Shown: positions 8,043 to 18,909 of the stretch, piece by piece
Layout of the letters: the number at the start of each line of letters is the position of its first letter
Numbering within the stretch: position 1 is the stretch's first letter
Assembly (NCBI RefSeq): GCF_900090245.1
Contig: NZ_FMDN01000003.1
Location: 372,001-436,000, forward strand
Source: Micromonospora halophytica
Lineage (GTDB): Bacteria; Actinomycetota; Actinomycetes; Mycobacteriales; Micromonosporaceae
Direction of reading: 5' to 3'
Length of the DNA: 64,000 nt
The notes under the pieces: generated by a model
What the model saw: only the letters and a program-made list of their open reading frames with translations
Told to the model about the DNA's origin: nothing
Databases searched by the model: none
Program-made: the position numbers and the translations under genes

Positions 8043-9847
8043 GGCGGGTGCTCGCCGGCGTGCTCGGTGCCGTCCTGCTGGCCCTGACCGGGTGCGGCAT
8101 CCCGGCGAACACCGAGGTGCAGGTGGACGGGTCCGGGCCGGCGGTCGAGGCGGGGGCGTCCAGCTTCCGCCGGGACGAGCCGCCGAGCCGTACGGCCAGT
8201 GGCGACGACCGGGAGCTGTTCGTCCGTAACTATCTCGCCGCCGCGGCGGGCGAGCCGGAGCAGGCGTACCCGCGGGTGAAGAAGTTCATCGCGCCGGAGA
8301 ACAAGAGCCGTCTGCAGGAGAAGCAGGGCAGCGAGATCGCGGTCAACGTGGTCCGGCTGACCGAGAAGCCGGTGATCACGGAGAACGCCAACGGGTTCTT
8401 CTCCGTCCGGCTGCCGGTGCAGCAGATCGGGCTGCTGCGCGCCAACGGCGTGCTCGGGCCCCCGGTGGCGACCGACAAGGAGTACCGGTTCAGCCTGCGC
8501 GGCGCGGGCTCGCCCGGGCAGGACGGGCCCGCGGAAGCGGGCCTGTTCGTCACCGACCCGCCGAACGTGCTGCTGCTCAGCGTCGACGCCCTGCGCGAGT
8601 ACTACCAGACCTCGCCGGTCTACTTCTGGAGTTCCGACCAGAGCCGGCTGGTGCCCGACCAGCGTTACCTGCCGCTGGCCGTGCCGCACGAGCGGCGGGT
8701 CAGCGAGGTGGTCAAATGGCTGATCGCCGGCCCCTCGGAGTGGCTGAGCGCCGGGGTGAGCCGCCTGCCGGACCGGACGGCCCTGATCAACAACGCCACC
8801 GAGACCGACGGCCGCTGGGACGTCACCCTCGACCTGCCCGGTGACGACAGCCGCCGGCTCGCCCAGATCGGCACCCAGCTCGCCTGGTCGCTGCCCGAGT
8901 TGGACGGGCAGCTCCAGCTCACCACGCGCAACCAGTCCCGGGTCTTCATCGACGACCTGAAGAAGCACCGCCTCGCCCACCCGGTCTACCCGGTGAACGA
9001 CAACCCCCAGCGGTACGCCGTCTACGAGGGCGCGGTGCACCCGCTGGCCTTCTCCGGCGAAGCGAGCGGCCCGGTGCCGCTTGCGGCGGAGGTCAACCGG
9101 AACGTCGTGTCGGCCGGGCTCAGCCGCGCCGACGAGCGTGTCCTCGCCGCCCTCGTGGTCGACGCGCCGGGTGGTCGGCGGCGCCTGGTCACCGGCTCCG
9201 GGCCGGATCCGGTGCAGGTGGGCAATCCCTCGGCGCAGACCTTCAAGACGATCGGGCGGCCGGTCTGGCTGCGCTCGCCGGACCCCCGCCAGCCGTACGG
9301 GCTGGTGGTGGCCGACGGCAACCTGTGGCGCTTCGACGACCGGGGCCGGATGGAGCAGGTGCCGCTCAACGTCCCCGGGCCGGTGACGGCGGTGGCCGCC
9401 TCGTTGGAGGGCCACCGGATCGCCCTGGTGGTCGGTGGCGCGCTGCACCTGGCGGCGGTGAACCTGGACGGCGGCGTGGTCACCCCCGGCCCGGCCCGCC
9501 GGGTGGCGACCTCGCTGACCGAGTTGTCGGCGGTGGACTGGGCGGGAGAGAACACCCTGGTCCTGGCCGGTACGGCCGGCCGCTCGGCGGTCTACCAGGT
9601 GAGCATCGACGGCGCCCTGGAGACGCCCCTGGTCGCCGACGTGGGCGCCCGGGTGACGCACCTGTCCACGTATCCGACCAACCCGGTGGTGCGCCTGCCC
9701 AGCGCACTGATCATGTACGAGGCGAACGGGGTGGCCTACCGGTACCCGCAGGGCGACACCATCCGCCGGGACCAGGTCCTGGAGGTCACCCCGCCACCGA
9801 ACGGCGTGCGTCCCGGCAGCCCGACCGCGCCGTTCTTCCTGTTCTGA
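8039..9847 (+). CDS. lpqB: Lipoprotein LpqB
   Basis: A 602-residue lipoprotein. The GTG start overlaps the mtrB stop (GTGA). The signal peptide ends in a lipobox at residues 16-19 (LTGC). It carries the GerMN-type domain (ALREYYQTSPVYFW onwards) and the C-terminal LpqB beta-propeller region. In mycobacteria LpqB interacts with MtrB and modulates its signalling; the conserved gene order supports the same role here. The protein would be anchored outside the cytoplasmic membrane next to the MtrB sensor domain. Confidence 0.94.
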   Translation: MRRVLAGVLGAVLLALTGCGIPANTEVQVDGSGPAVEAGASSFRRDEPPSRTASGDDRELFVRNYLAAAAGEPEQAYPRVKKFIAPENKSRLQEKQGSEIAVNVVRLTEKPVITENANGFFSVRLPVQQIGLLRANGVLGPPVATDKEYRFSLRGAGSPGQDGPAEAGLFVTDPPNVLLLSVDALREYYQTSPVYFWSSDQSRLVPDQRYLPLAVPHERRVSEVVKWLIAGPSEWLSAGVSRLPDRTALINNATETDGRWDVTLDLPGDDSRRLAQIGTQLAWSLPELDGQLQLTTRNQSRVFIDDLKKHRLAHPVYPVNDNPQRYAVYEGAVHPLAFSGEASGPVPLAAEVNRNVVSAGLSRADERVLAALVVDAPGGRRRLVTGSGPDPVQVGNPSAQTFKTIGRPVWLRSPDPRQPYGLVVADGNLWRFDDRGRMEQVPLNVPGPVTAVAASLEGHRIALVVGGALHLAAVNLDGGVVTPGPARRVATSLTELSAVDWAGENTLVLAGTAGRSAVYQVSIDGALETPLVADVGARVTHLSTYPTNPVVRLPSALIMYEANGVAYRYPQGDTIRRDQVLEVTPPPNGVRPGSPTAPFFLF

Positions 9848-9854
9848 GCACATC

Positions 9855-10571
9855 GTGCGGCGGGACCTCGGGGACATCTGGGCGGACCTGACCGACCTGG
9901 TGCTGCCGGTGGAGTGCGCGGGCTGTCGGCAGCGTGGCCCGGCCGTCCGGCGGGGCTTCTGCCCGGCCTGCGCCGACGCGCTCGAGGCGCTGCGTCCCGC
10001 CCCGGCACGGCCCGATCCCGCCCCGCCCGACCTGCCGCCCTGCCACGCCCTCGGCCCGTACGCGGGTGAGCTGCGGGAGGCGCTGCTGGCGTACAAGGAG
10101 CGGGGCCGGCACGGGCTGGCCCGGCCGCTGGGCGCGCTGCTGGCCGAGGTGGTGGCCGTCGCGGTCGGCGGCGCGGCACGACCGGTGCTGCTGGTGCCGG
10201 TGCCGGACACGGCGGCCGCGGCCCGGGCCCGCTACGGCGACCACCTGGCCCGGCTGGCCCGGCACGCCGGGGCCCGGTTGCGTGCGGCGGGCTGGGACGT
10301 GCGGACAGCCCGGCCGCTGCGGGCGCTGCCCCGGCCGGACTCGGTGGCGCTGGACAGCGCCGGGCGGGCCGCGGCGGCGGAGTCGGCGTTCCGGGCGCGG
10401 GCGCGGGCCGGGTCGGGGCCGGTCGGCGGCGGTCGGGTGGTGGTGGTGCTCGACGACATCCTCACCACGGGAGCGACCCTGGCGGCGGTGAGTCGGACTT
10501 TGCGCGGCGTGGGAATGACGCCAAACGTCGCGGCGGTGCTCGCGGCAACGCAAAAGTGGCGGCAATGGTGA
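9855..10571 (+). CDS. ComF-family phosphoribosyltransferase
   Basis: A 238-residue protein starting at GTG, 7 bp after lpqB. The N-terminal zinc-finger-like part has two Cys pairs (CAGC and CPAC) before the phosphoribosyltransferase fold. The PRPP-binding signature is VVVVLDDILTTGATLAA near the C-terminus. In Bacillus and Haemophilus ComF takes part in DNA uptake. In actinobacteria this gene is regularly found after lpqB and its role is not established. It is likely co-transcribed with mtrAB-lpqB. Confidence 0.88.
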   Translation: MRRDLGDIWADLTDLVLPVECAGCRQRGPAVRRGFCPACADALEALRPAPARPDPAPPDLPPCHALGPYAGELREALLAYKERGRHGLARPLGALLAEVVAVAVGGAARPVLLVPVPDTAAAARARYGDHLARLARHAGARLRAAGWDVRTARPLRALPRPDSVALDSAGRAAAAESAFRARARAGSGPVGGGRVVVVLDDILTTGATLAAVSRTLRGVGMTPNVAAVLAATQKWRQW

Positions 10572-10624
10572 CGCTTCGTGTTTCCTTTTCACCCCTTGGT
10601 GGCGAGAGCTGTGAGTTTTCTGAG

Positions 10625-10638
10625 GGTTGTCGACAACC
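10625..10638. promoter_or_regulatory. Perfect 14-bp palindrome upstream of hpf
   Basis: GGTTGTCGACAACC is a perfect palindrome in the 252-bp gap between comF and hpf, 186 bp before the hpf start. It is not followed by a T-run and the stem is only 7 bp, so an operator is more likely than a terminator. I do not recognise the binding protein. Confidence 0.45.
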
Positions 10639-10823
10639 AGGGGTGACGGCCGGGCGAACAAGAGTTAGCGTTTCCATTACCGGGGTAGGAGGTGTCAAAC
10701 CCCACCCCGGCGGTGGAAGGAGGCGTAGCCGTACTGACCGGTCGACGCCACGCGGGGCGCTCCCCCGAGGGCCGGTCGACCGGGTCCTGAAGATCAGACG
10801 ACCATCCGAAAAAGGGAGGTCAC

Positions 10824-11462
10824 GTGGACATCGTGGTCAAGGGCCGAAACGTCGAAGTGCCGGACCATTACCGGGTGCACGTCGCGGAGAAGCTCGCGAA
10901 GATCGAACGCTACGACCACAAGCTCATCCGGGTCGACGTGGAACTGTTCCACGAACGCAATCCCCGACAGTCCGACATCTGCCAGCGGGTGGAGATCACC
11001 TGCGTCTCGCGCGGGCCGGTGATCAGGGCCGAGGCCTGTACGAACGACTTCTACAGCGCGCTCGACGCGGCCATCGCCAAGCTCGACACCCGACTTCGCC
11101 GCGCGGCCGACCGCCGCCGCGTACACCGGGGCCGCCACGCGCCGATCTCCGTCGCCGCCGCCACCGCGGACCTGCCGGTGGCCGACCTCGACGGGCCCGG
11201 CCTGGCGACGCTGAACGGCCGCTCGGCCACCGCGGTCGCCGAGCGCGACGAGGAGCCGGCCGACGAGTACGACGAGCAGCCCTGGCACATCGCCCGGGCC
11301 AAGGTGCACCCCGCCGAGCCGATGACCGTGGACGACGCCCTGTTCCAGATGGAACTCGTCGGGCACGACTTCTACCTGTTCCACGACAAGGAGACCGGCC
11401 GGCCGAGCGTCGTCTACCGACGGCACGCGTACGACTACGGGATCATCTCGCTCGACACCTGA
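10824..11462 (+). CDS. hpf: Long-form ribosome hibernation promoting factor
   Basis: A 212-residue protein. The GTG start has a strong Shine-Dalgarno (GGGAGGT, 10814-10820). The N-terminal YfiA/RaiA domain (MDIVVKGRNVEVPDHYRVHV) covers residues 1-100. A variable linker follows, then the C-terminal dimerisation domain of long HPFs (MTVDDALFQMELVGHDFYLF, ending YGIISLDT). Long HPFs dimerise ribosomes into inactive 100S particles in stationary phase. Its place between comF and secA is the usual actinobacterial order. Confidence 0.94.
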   Translation: MDIVVKGRNVEVPDHYRVHVAEKLAKIERYDHKLIRVDVELFHERNPRQSDICQRVEITCVSRGPVIRAEACTNDFYSALDAAIAKLDTRLRRAADRRRVHRGRHAPISVAAATADLPVADLDGPGLATLNGRSATAVAERDEEPADEYDEQPWHIARAKVHPAEPMTVDDALFQMELVGHDFYLFHDKETGRPSVVYRRHAYDYGIISLDT

Positions 11463-11487
11463 CCCCTGTCCACCCCTCGCGACCGGT

Positions 11488-11524
11488 CACGGGGTCCCGG
11501 TGGTCCGCCACCGTGGACTCCGTG
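11488..11524 (+). terminator. Hairpin terminator after hpf
   Basis: A long stem lies 25 nt after the hpf stop: CACGGGGTCC pairs with GGACTCCGTG (one G-T pair), extended by CGGTGG/CCACCG with one bulged T and loop TCCG. It can also serve the opposing GNAT unit. No U-tract is present, as is common in actinobacteria. Confidence 0.7.
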
Positions 11525-11565
11525 ACCGTTTCCGTCTCCGCCCACGCGGCAGCGGGGTCGTCCCG

Positions 11566-11691
11566 TCACCGGCGGCCGGCGTCCTCGCGTGCCGTGCGCG
11601 GATCGTCGCAGCCGGCGGCGAGGTCGTCGGCGTCCTCCGGCCGGAAGGGCCGCAGCCGGATGTCGCCCGCCTCGACGACCTCCGGGATCAC
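11566..11691 (-). pseudogene. Fragment of a third GNAT acetyltransferase (N-terminus only)
   Basis: A GTG at 11691 overlaps the stop of the preceding double-GNAT gene (GTGA). It opens 41 codons that read as a GNAT N-terminus: GDIRLRPFRPEDADDLAAGC, followed by DDP. This matches the LRLRPWRADDADAVHRACQD-type start of the neighbouring domains. The frame then runs into TAREDAGRR and stops, with no acetyl-CoA-binding motif. The sequence and the intact translational coupling suggest a gene truncated by a deletion. A functional microprotein is possible but less likely. Confidence 0.65.
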
Positions 11692-12845
11692 GTCAGGTCC
11701 TCGGCCAGCAGCGCGGCGACCCAGGCGTCGCCACGGCCGCCGTCCCGGGTGGGCAGCCGGCCCCGCGCGGTGCCCTCGACGGTGAAGCCGGCCTTCTCCG
11801 CCACCCGCCGCGAGGCGGTGTTGCCGACCAGCGCCAGCCACTCGATCCGGGCCAGGCCGAGGGTGGTGAAGCCCCAGGCGGTCAGAGCGCCCACCGCGGC
11901 CGGCATGTAGCCCCGGCCGCGGGCGTGCGGGGCGGTCATGAAGCCGACGTGCCCGAGCAGCGGGTCGGGGCCGACCCGCAGGTCGACCGAGCCGACGTAC
12001 CGGTCGTCGGCGTCGGCGATGGTGTAGTACGCCCCGGTCCCCCGGGCCCAGGCCAGGTCGGCGATGTCCCGGACGAAGCTCTCGGCGTCCTTCCGGTGGT
12101 ACGGGTGCGGCACGGTGGTCCAGCGGATCGTGTCGGCGTCCCGGCAGGTCGCCACGATGGCGTCGAGGTCGCGCTCCTCCCGTGGGCGCAGCCGCAGTTC
12201 GGTGTCGCCGGCGGTGGCGAAGAGGACGGGCTGCGGCCGGCCGAAGACGGCGGCGCGGCGGGCGTCCAGGGTGTCCGGGCCGGCCGGGCCCGGCTCGCCC
12301 GGGGCGGGCACCTCGCCGGGGAGCAGCGAGCCGACCCAGCCGTCCGTCCGGCCGCCCTCGGCGGGGTGGGCCAGCCGCAGTTCGCCGGAGACGCGGAAGC
12401 CGGCGCGCAGCGCCACCAGCCGGGAGAAGTGGTTGCCCACCTCGGCCTGCCAGACCAGCCGGCGCAGCTTCAGCGTGTCGAACGACCACCGGGCGACCGC
12501 CCGGGAGGCCCGTACGGCGACCGCGCGACCGCGTGCCCACGGCGCGGTCCAGTAGCCGAGTTCCCCGGAGTCGAGGGACCGGTCGATCGAGACCAGCCCG
12601 CAGGAGGCCAGCAGTTCCCCGGTGGCAGCGTCGCAGACCGCGAACGGGGCTCCGGTGCCCTCGGCCCAGGCCCGGCCGCTGAGGTCGGTGACGAAGCCGT
12701 GAGCGTGCTCCGGCAGGTAGGGGCGCGGCACGGTGGTCCAGCGCTGGATGTCCTGGTCCTGGCAGGCGCGGTGTACGGCGTCGGCGTCGTCCGCGCGCCA
12801 GGGGCGCAGCAGCAGGCCGTCCTCGGTGATCTCCACGGGCTCCAT
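11688..12845 (-). CDS. Fused double GNAT N-acetyltransferase (RimJ/RimL type)
   Basis: A 385-residue protein made of two GNAT domains, about residues 5-175 and 205-385. Each begins with a RimJ-like strand (LLLRPWRADDADAVHRACQD; LRLRPREERDLDAIVATC), shares WTTVP-PY after about 25 residues, and contains the acetyl-CoA loop region (APWARGRAVAVRASRAVARW; APHARGRGYMPAAVGALTAW). The domains are clearly related to each other. The first has lost the usual G-x-G spacing in its loop, so it may be structural. Substrates are unknown. Alternative start: ATG 12854, three codons upstream. Confidence 0.85.
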   Translation of the reverse strand: MEPVEITEDGLLLRPWRADDADAVHRACQDQDIQRWTTVPRPYLPEHAHGFVTDLSGRAWAEGTGAPFAVCDAATGELLASCGLVSIDRSLDSGELGYWTAPWARGRAVAVRASRAVARWSFDTLKLRRLVWQAEVGNHFSRLVALRAGFRVSGELRLAHPAEGGRTDGWVGSLLPGEVPAPGEPGPAGPDTLDARRAAVFGRPQPVLFATAGDTELRLRPREERDLDAIVATCRDADTIRWTTVPHPYHRKDAESFVRDIADLAWARGTGAYYTIADADDRYVGSVDLRVGPDPLLGHVGFMTAPHARGRGYMPAAVGALTAWGFTTLGLARIEWLALVGNTASRRVAEKAGFTVEGTARGRLPTRDGGRGDAWVAALLAEDLT

Positions 12846-12977
12846 CCGGCCCATCGTGCCGGACCGTTCGCGATGGGCGTAACCGGATATCCGCCGGTGG
12901 GGCCGTGGGTCGCGTGTTATGTCGTTTTCGTCGCCACGGACCGCCGCCACCAGTGACCATCACGCCGATGGAGCGCC

Positions 12978-12983
12978 TACGAT
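12978..12983 (+). promoter_or_regulatory. -10 box of secA promoter (TACGAT)
   Basis: TACGAT is followed by a predicted start of transcription around 12990, a GGGGAG Shine-Dalgarno at 13000-13005 and the secA GTG at 13015. The -35 region (around GTGACC 12953-12958) is weak. Confidence 0.5.
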
Positions 12984-13014
12984 GGTTCGAGACTGTCTAG
13001 GGGAGCGTTGATCC

Positions 13015-15912
<2,898 letters not shown>

Positions 15913-15954
15913 TCCCCACCAGACCGGCCCGCCCGGTCGCCCCGCACGACACCA

Positions 15955-15987
15955 CGGAGCCGCGGTCCCCAGGGGGCCGCGGCTCCG
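15955..15987 (+). terminator. secA terminator hairpin
   Basis: A perfect 11-bp stem CGGAGCCGCGG/CCGCGGCTCCG starts 43 nt after the secA stop. Its loop can itself pair (CCCC/GGGG). There is no U-tract. Confidence 0.8.
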
Positions 15988-16042
15988 CTGCCTCTCCCTC
16001 CCCCTGCCTCTCCACCCCGCTCCGCCCACCCGTTCCGCCCGC

Positions 16043-16145
16043 CCCTGCCCCAATCCCGCGATCTTGCAGTTCGGGTCGGTGATTCATGGGGTTTTGCGCC
16101 ACTTTATCCCGACCGGAAGTGCAAGATCGCGGGATTGGGGCAGGG
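16043..16145. repeat. Large inverted repeat with GCGATCTTGCA core between convergent genes
   Basis: The left arm 16043-16079 and right arm 16109-16145 are inverted copies: 26 nt match perfectly (containing CCCCAATCCCGCGATCTTGC) and the rest with two mismatches. A 29-nt loop (16080-16108) separates them. The element lies between the convergent secA and Rv3235-family genes, downstream of a separate secA terminator. The arm length, the conserved core and the loop look like a dispersed palindromic element (REP/MITE-like) rather than a simple terminator, although it would also stop transcription from the minus strand. Confidence 0.75.
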
Positions 16146-16157
16146 CCGGGCGGGCTG

Positions 16158-16748
16158 TCAGAGGATGTGCAGGGTGGTGCAGAGCCAGGTGCCGCGGCGG
16201 TGTTCGAGGCGTACGGCCATGGCCCAGCTGCGGCCGGCGGCGGCGAGTACGGCGGCCACCTCGACGGCGGCCGGGCGTGGCTCGCAGACCCGTAGCCGGC
16301 GCAGGTGCACGGTGGGTCGGGTGGACCGGCGGCGGACCGGCCCGGTGCGGGACGTGGCACGGGCCAGTTGTTCGCTCGCCTCGGTCATCCGCCCCGGTTC
16401 GACCAGGGCGCGGAGCTGCCCGGGTGGCCGGTAGCCGTTGAGGATCTCCAGGAAGGTGCCGACGAACCGCTGCGCGGCCCGGGTCGCCTCCGGCGTGGCG
16501 GCGGGGACGCCCGACGGTGGGCCGGTGGGTGGCCGGCCCGGCCGGGTCGGTGCCGGTCGGGGATCGTGCCGGCGACCTGACGGGCGTCCGGCGGGCTGCT
16601 GCCCGGTGCCGAAGAGGTCCAGGGCGAGCTGGCCGCTGGGGCGGGGCCACAGGTCGGGGGCCTCGTCGGCGTACGGCGGCTCGCTGACCGGGGCCGGGCG
16701 CAACCGGATCGGGGGCCGGGACGGCCCGGGACGGCGGGAGTCGACCAT
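16158..16748 (-). CDS. Rv3235-family protein
   Basis: A 196-residue protein. The N-terminal half is Pro/Arg-rich and probably disordered (residues 1-90). The C-terminal domain starts at about residue 95 (TRAAQRFVGTFLEILNGYRP) and contains LRALVEPGRM, VHLRRLRVCEP and VEVAAVLAAAGRSWAMAVRL, ending in CTTLHIL. This matches the small actinobacterial family represented by M. tuberculosis Rv3235, encoded near secA and of unknown function. The start is ATG 16748 with GAGGTG immediately upstream. A phased GTTTGC repeat lies 23-39 bp upstream of the start. Confidence 0.8.
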   Translation of the reverse strand: MVDSRRPGPSRPPIRLRPAPVSEPPYADEAPDLWPRPSGQLALDLFGTGQQPAGRPSGRRHDPRPAPTRPGRPPTGPPSGVPAATPEATRAAQRFVGTFLEILNGYRPPGQLRALVEPGRMTEASEQLARATSRTGPVRRRSTRPTVHLRRLRVCEPRPAAVEVAAVLAAAGRSWAMAVRLEHRRGTWLCTTLHIL

Positions 16749-16770
16749 CACCTCACCCCTCAATCGTTGC

Positions 16771-16787
16771 GTTTGCTTTCGTTTGCC
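16771..16787 (-). promoter_or_regulatory. Direct repeat GTTTGC-N4-GTTTGCC upstream of the Rv3235-family gene
   Basis: GTTTGC at 16771-16776 and GTTTGCC at 16781-16787 are exactly 10 bp apart, one helical turn. A related CGTTGC precedes them (16765-16770). The same arrangement recurs at 17104-17120 upstream of the adjacent HTH gene. Candidate operator for that regulator; its identity as a binding site is inferred. Confidence 0.55.
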
Positions 16788-16807
16788 TTCAACAGGCTTT
16801 GATTCTT

Positions 16808-16823
16808 GGGCACGGTAGTGCCC
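16808..16823 (-). terminator. Short hairpin after the HTH gene
   Basis: GGGCAC-ggta-GTGCCC, a perfect 6-bp stem with a 4-nt loop, lies 30 bp after the stop of the HTH gene and before the phased repeat. It could be a weak terminator or attenuator. Confidence 0.4.
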
Positions 16824-16852
16824 GCCGTCAATGTCAGAATGGGGTCGGGTCG

Positions 16853-17080
16853 CTACTCGGAGTCGCGGTCGACGAGGGGATTGCCGCGTACCCACTCCGC
16901 GGTCTCGGCGTACTTGCGTTGGATGTACTCCTCCAGCCGGGCGCGCTCGACGCGCCACTGGCCACGCCCACCGATCTTGATCGCGGGCAGCTCGCCGCTG
17001 CGGACCATGTGGTAGACCTGCGAGTCCGACACGTTCAGCTCGGCGGCCACGTCGGAGAGCAGGAGAAACCTCGGCTCCAC
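16853..17080 (-). CDS. BldC/excisionase-type winged-helix DNA-binding protein
   Basis: A 75-residue protein consisting of little more than one MerR-like winged helix-turn-helix: [20 protein letters not shown] (recognition region), [19 protein letters not shown], and a C-terminal helix [16 protein letters not shown]. Proteins of this class include BldC, which controls development in Streptomyces, and phage excisionases; both bind spaced direct repeats. GTG 17080 is chosen because GGGGG sits 6 nt upstream; a TTG six bases upstream (17086) would leave no spacing. Phased direct repeats lie upstream of this gene and of the next one. The link to secA-region genes is conserved in relatives as far as I know, so it is probably not a phage gene. 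Confidence 0.82.
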   Translation of the reverse strand: MEPRFLLLSDVAAELNVSDSQVYHMVRSGELPAIKIGGRGQWRVERARLEEYIQRKYAETAEWVRGNPLVDRDSE

Positions 17081-17103
17081 GGTCAACCCCCGGTGTTGGC
17101 GTC

Positions 17104-17120
17104 GTTTGCCTCAGTTTGCC
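17104..17120 (-). promoter_or_regulatory. Direct repeat GTTTGCC-N3-GTTTGCC upstream of the HTH gene
   Basis: Two identical GTTTGCC boxes (17104-17110 and 17114-17120) have a 10-bp period and lie 24-40 bp upstream of the HTH start. They match the pair at 16771-16787 in sequence, spacing and orientation. Probable autoregulatory site, by inference. Confidence 0.55.
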
Positions 17121-17348
17121 ACCGCCGCCCGGCGCGGCCCAGTGCCGCCGCCCGGTACGGCCCGGCATCCTCGCCCGGCACCACCCGGACACCGCCGGCC
17201 GGCCCGGCCGAGCACCGCCGGCAGCGGACGTACGGTGAGCCGCCTTCCACTGGCGCGGTGCGAGGTGTATGACGGTCTCGGCGTGCGGCATGATCGGCGC
17301 CCGGGACCGGCGGACCTGCCGGTCCGGCGAACGATCGGGGGAGTTGAC

Positions 17349-17861
17349 GTGAGCGACCAGTTGGTCCGGGTGTACGTCCCGGCGACCGTGCCGATGCTGA
17401 CCCGGCTGCGCGAGCACGGGCTGCCGGCTGCGGAGGCGCACGCCGTCACCCCGGCCCTGCGCGAGTGGTACGCCGAGGGCGACGAGGAGGAACTGGAGTA
17501 TGTCGCGTTCACCCGCGCCGCCCAGGACGCCCTCCAGCTCCTGCGGGAGGACCCGGCCGCCCCCCGTCGGCGGGTGGTGGTCTCGGTGGACCTGCCCCCG
17601 GCGGCGGTCGGTCGAGGCGACGGCGAGCTCGGGTCCAGCTACGTGCTGCTCGACGGGCCGGTGCCGGTCAGGTCGGTGGCGGCGCTGCACGTGGACGGGG
17701 CGGACGCGGTCGACGACGTCAGTGCCGCGGTGGAGGTGATCGCCGAGGCGCTGGCCGGTGACCCGGACGCCCAGTTCACCGTCGACAGCGCCGAGGACCA
17801 CGAGCTGGAGTGGTACGACCCGTCCGAGCTGGACCTGCTGCTGCGCGCGGCGACCTCCTGA
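17349..17861 (+). CDS. DUF6912 family protein
   Basis: A 170-residue acidic protein starting at GTG with GGGGGAG about 7 nt upstream. It begins [19 protein letters not shown], has a central [17 protein letters not shown] and [15 protein letters not shown], and ends in a Glu/Asp-rich tail with [16 protein letters not shown]. The pattern corresponds to a small uncharacterised actinobacterial family (DUF6912). No membrane segment or catalytic motif is visible. Function unknown. Confidence 0.75.
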   Translation: MSDQLVRVYVPATVPMLTRLREHGLPAAEAHAVTPALREWYAEGDEEELEYVAFTRAAQDALQLLREDPAAPRRRVVVSVDLPPAAVGRGDGELGSSYVLLDGPVPVRSVAALHVDGADAVDDVSAAVEVIAEALAGDPDAQFTVDSAEDHELEWYDPSELDLLLRAATS

Positions 17862-17889
17862 CCACACACGGCGCCGGCGGGTCGGAGGC

Positions 17890-18909
17890 TCAGTCCGTGG
17901 CCGGCTCCGGCTCGCCGTCCTCGTCGTGCCGGGCCGGGCCGAGGGTGCGGCCGAAGAGGACCAGCGCGGTGAGCGCCCCGACGAAGAGCACCCAGATCCC
18001 GTTGTCGATCCGGGAGGTGCCGAGACTGGTCTGGGCGACCGCGTCCGCCTCGCTGAGTGCGCCGGCCAGGTCGAGCAGGGTCCCGCCGCCGATCCGGATG
18101 ATCACCTCGGCGAGCAGCAGGAGCAGCCCCGGCCCGGCACCGGCGACCAGGTAGACGGGCCAGCGCAGCGCCGGCGCGGCCGGGTCGCGTCGGACGGCCC
18201 GGCGTCGGGCCCAGGTCAAGTAGCCGAAGACGAGCAGGCCGGCGAGCAGGCCGGCGAGCAGCGACTCGGTGCGGGAGACCCACTTCGCGGCGGTGACCAG
18301 CGACGCCTGGGAGCCGTCGGAGCCGAAGAGGTCGAAGAGGGGGTCCCGGGCCCGGCTGAACGCCACCACGAACAGCAGCGTGCCGAGGGCGGCGGTGACG
18401 ACCGCGCCGACCGGGGCGGCGGTGCGCGCCCCGGCGATCGCCCCGCCGATGATCGCCGCCGCCGCGCTGGTGCCGGCGATGGTGTTGGTGGTGGCGTTGT
18501 CGGCGTACGTCAGGTTGATCGCGAGCGCGGTGCCGAGCCCGACCAGCATGCCGGCGCCGATCGCCGCCGCGAAGCGCACGCTCGTCCGTTCGCCGAGCCG
18601 GCGGGCGGCCAGTTCGCTCGCCGCCAGTGCGACGGCCGTGCCGGCCACCAGCGCGGCGGAGATCACCCCGGGCAGCGCGAAGGCGGAGAGGCTGATCGCG
18701 GTGAGACCGGCCGCCGCCGAGGTGATCGCCTCCCGGGTCGACCAGAGCATGGCGGCCAGCCAGCCGACCGCGAGCAGGGCCAGCACCGGCGTGCCGGGAG
18801 CGCCGGCCGGGTGGGCCGTGCCGGCCTCCGGCGCGACCTCGTCGACCGGGTCGGTGGTGTCCGGCTGGTCCGGCTCCGCGGCCGTCGAGCTGCCGGGCTG
18901 GTTGCTCAT
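17890..18909 (-). CDS. Multi-pass integral membrane protein of unknown function
   Basis: A 339-residue protein with an acidic cytoplasmic N-terminus (residues 1-40) followed by about nine hydrophobic helices (for example VLALLAVGWLAAMLW, VISAALVAGTAVALAA, GAVVTAALGTLLFVVAF, VYLVAGAGPGLLLLLAEVII). The Ala/Gly-rich helices lack transporter motifs that I recognise. The ATG has a good Shine-Dalgarno (GGGGAGAGC). It is convergent with the DUF6912 gene. Confidence 0.75.
   Translation of the reverse strand: MSNQPGSSTAAEPDQPDTTDPVDEVAPEAGTAHPAGAPGTPVLALLAVGWLAAMLWSTREAITSAAAGLTAISLSAFALPGVISAALVAGTAVALAASELAARRLGERTSVRFAAAIGAGMLVGLGTALAINLTYADNATTNTIAGTSAAAAIIGGAIAGARTAAPVGAVVTAALGTLLFVVAFSRARDPLFDLFGSDGSQASLVTAAKWVSRTESLLAGLLAGLLVFGYLTWARRRAVRRDPAAPALRWPVYLVAGAGPGLLLLLAEVIIRIGGGTLLDLAGALSEADAVAQTSLGTSRIDNGIWVLFVGALTALVLFGRTLGPARHDEDGEPEPATD

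Noticed and set aside
6899..10210. An 1103-codon open frame antisense to mtrB and lpqB
   Set aside because: The product is Arg/Gly/His-rich with no domains, and it lies opposite three well-recognised genes.
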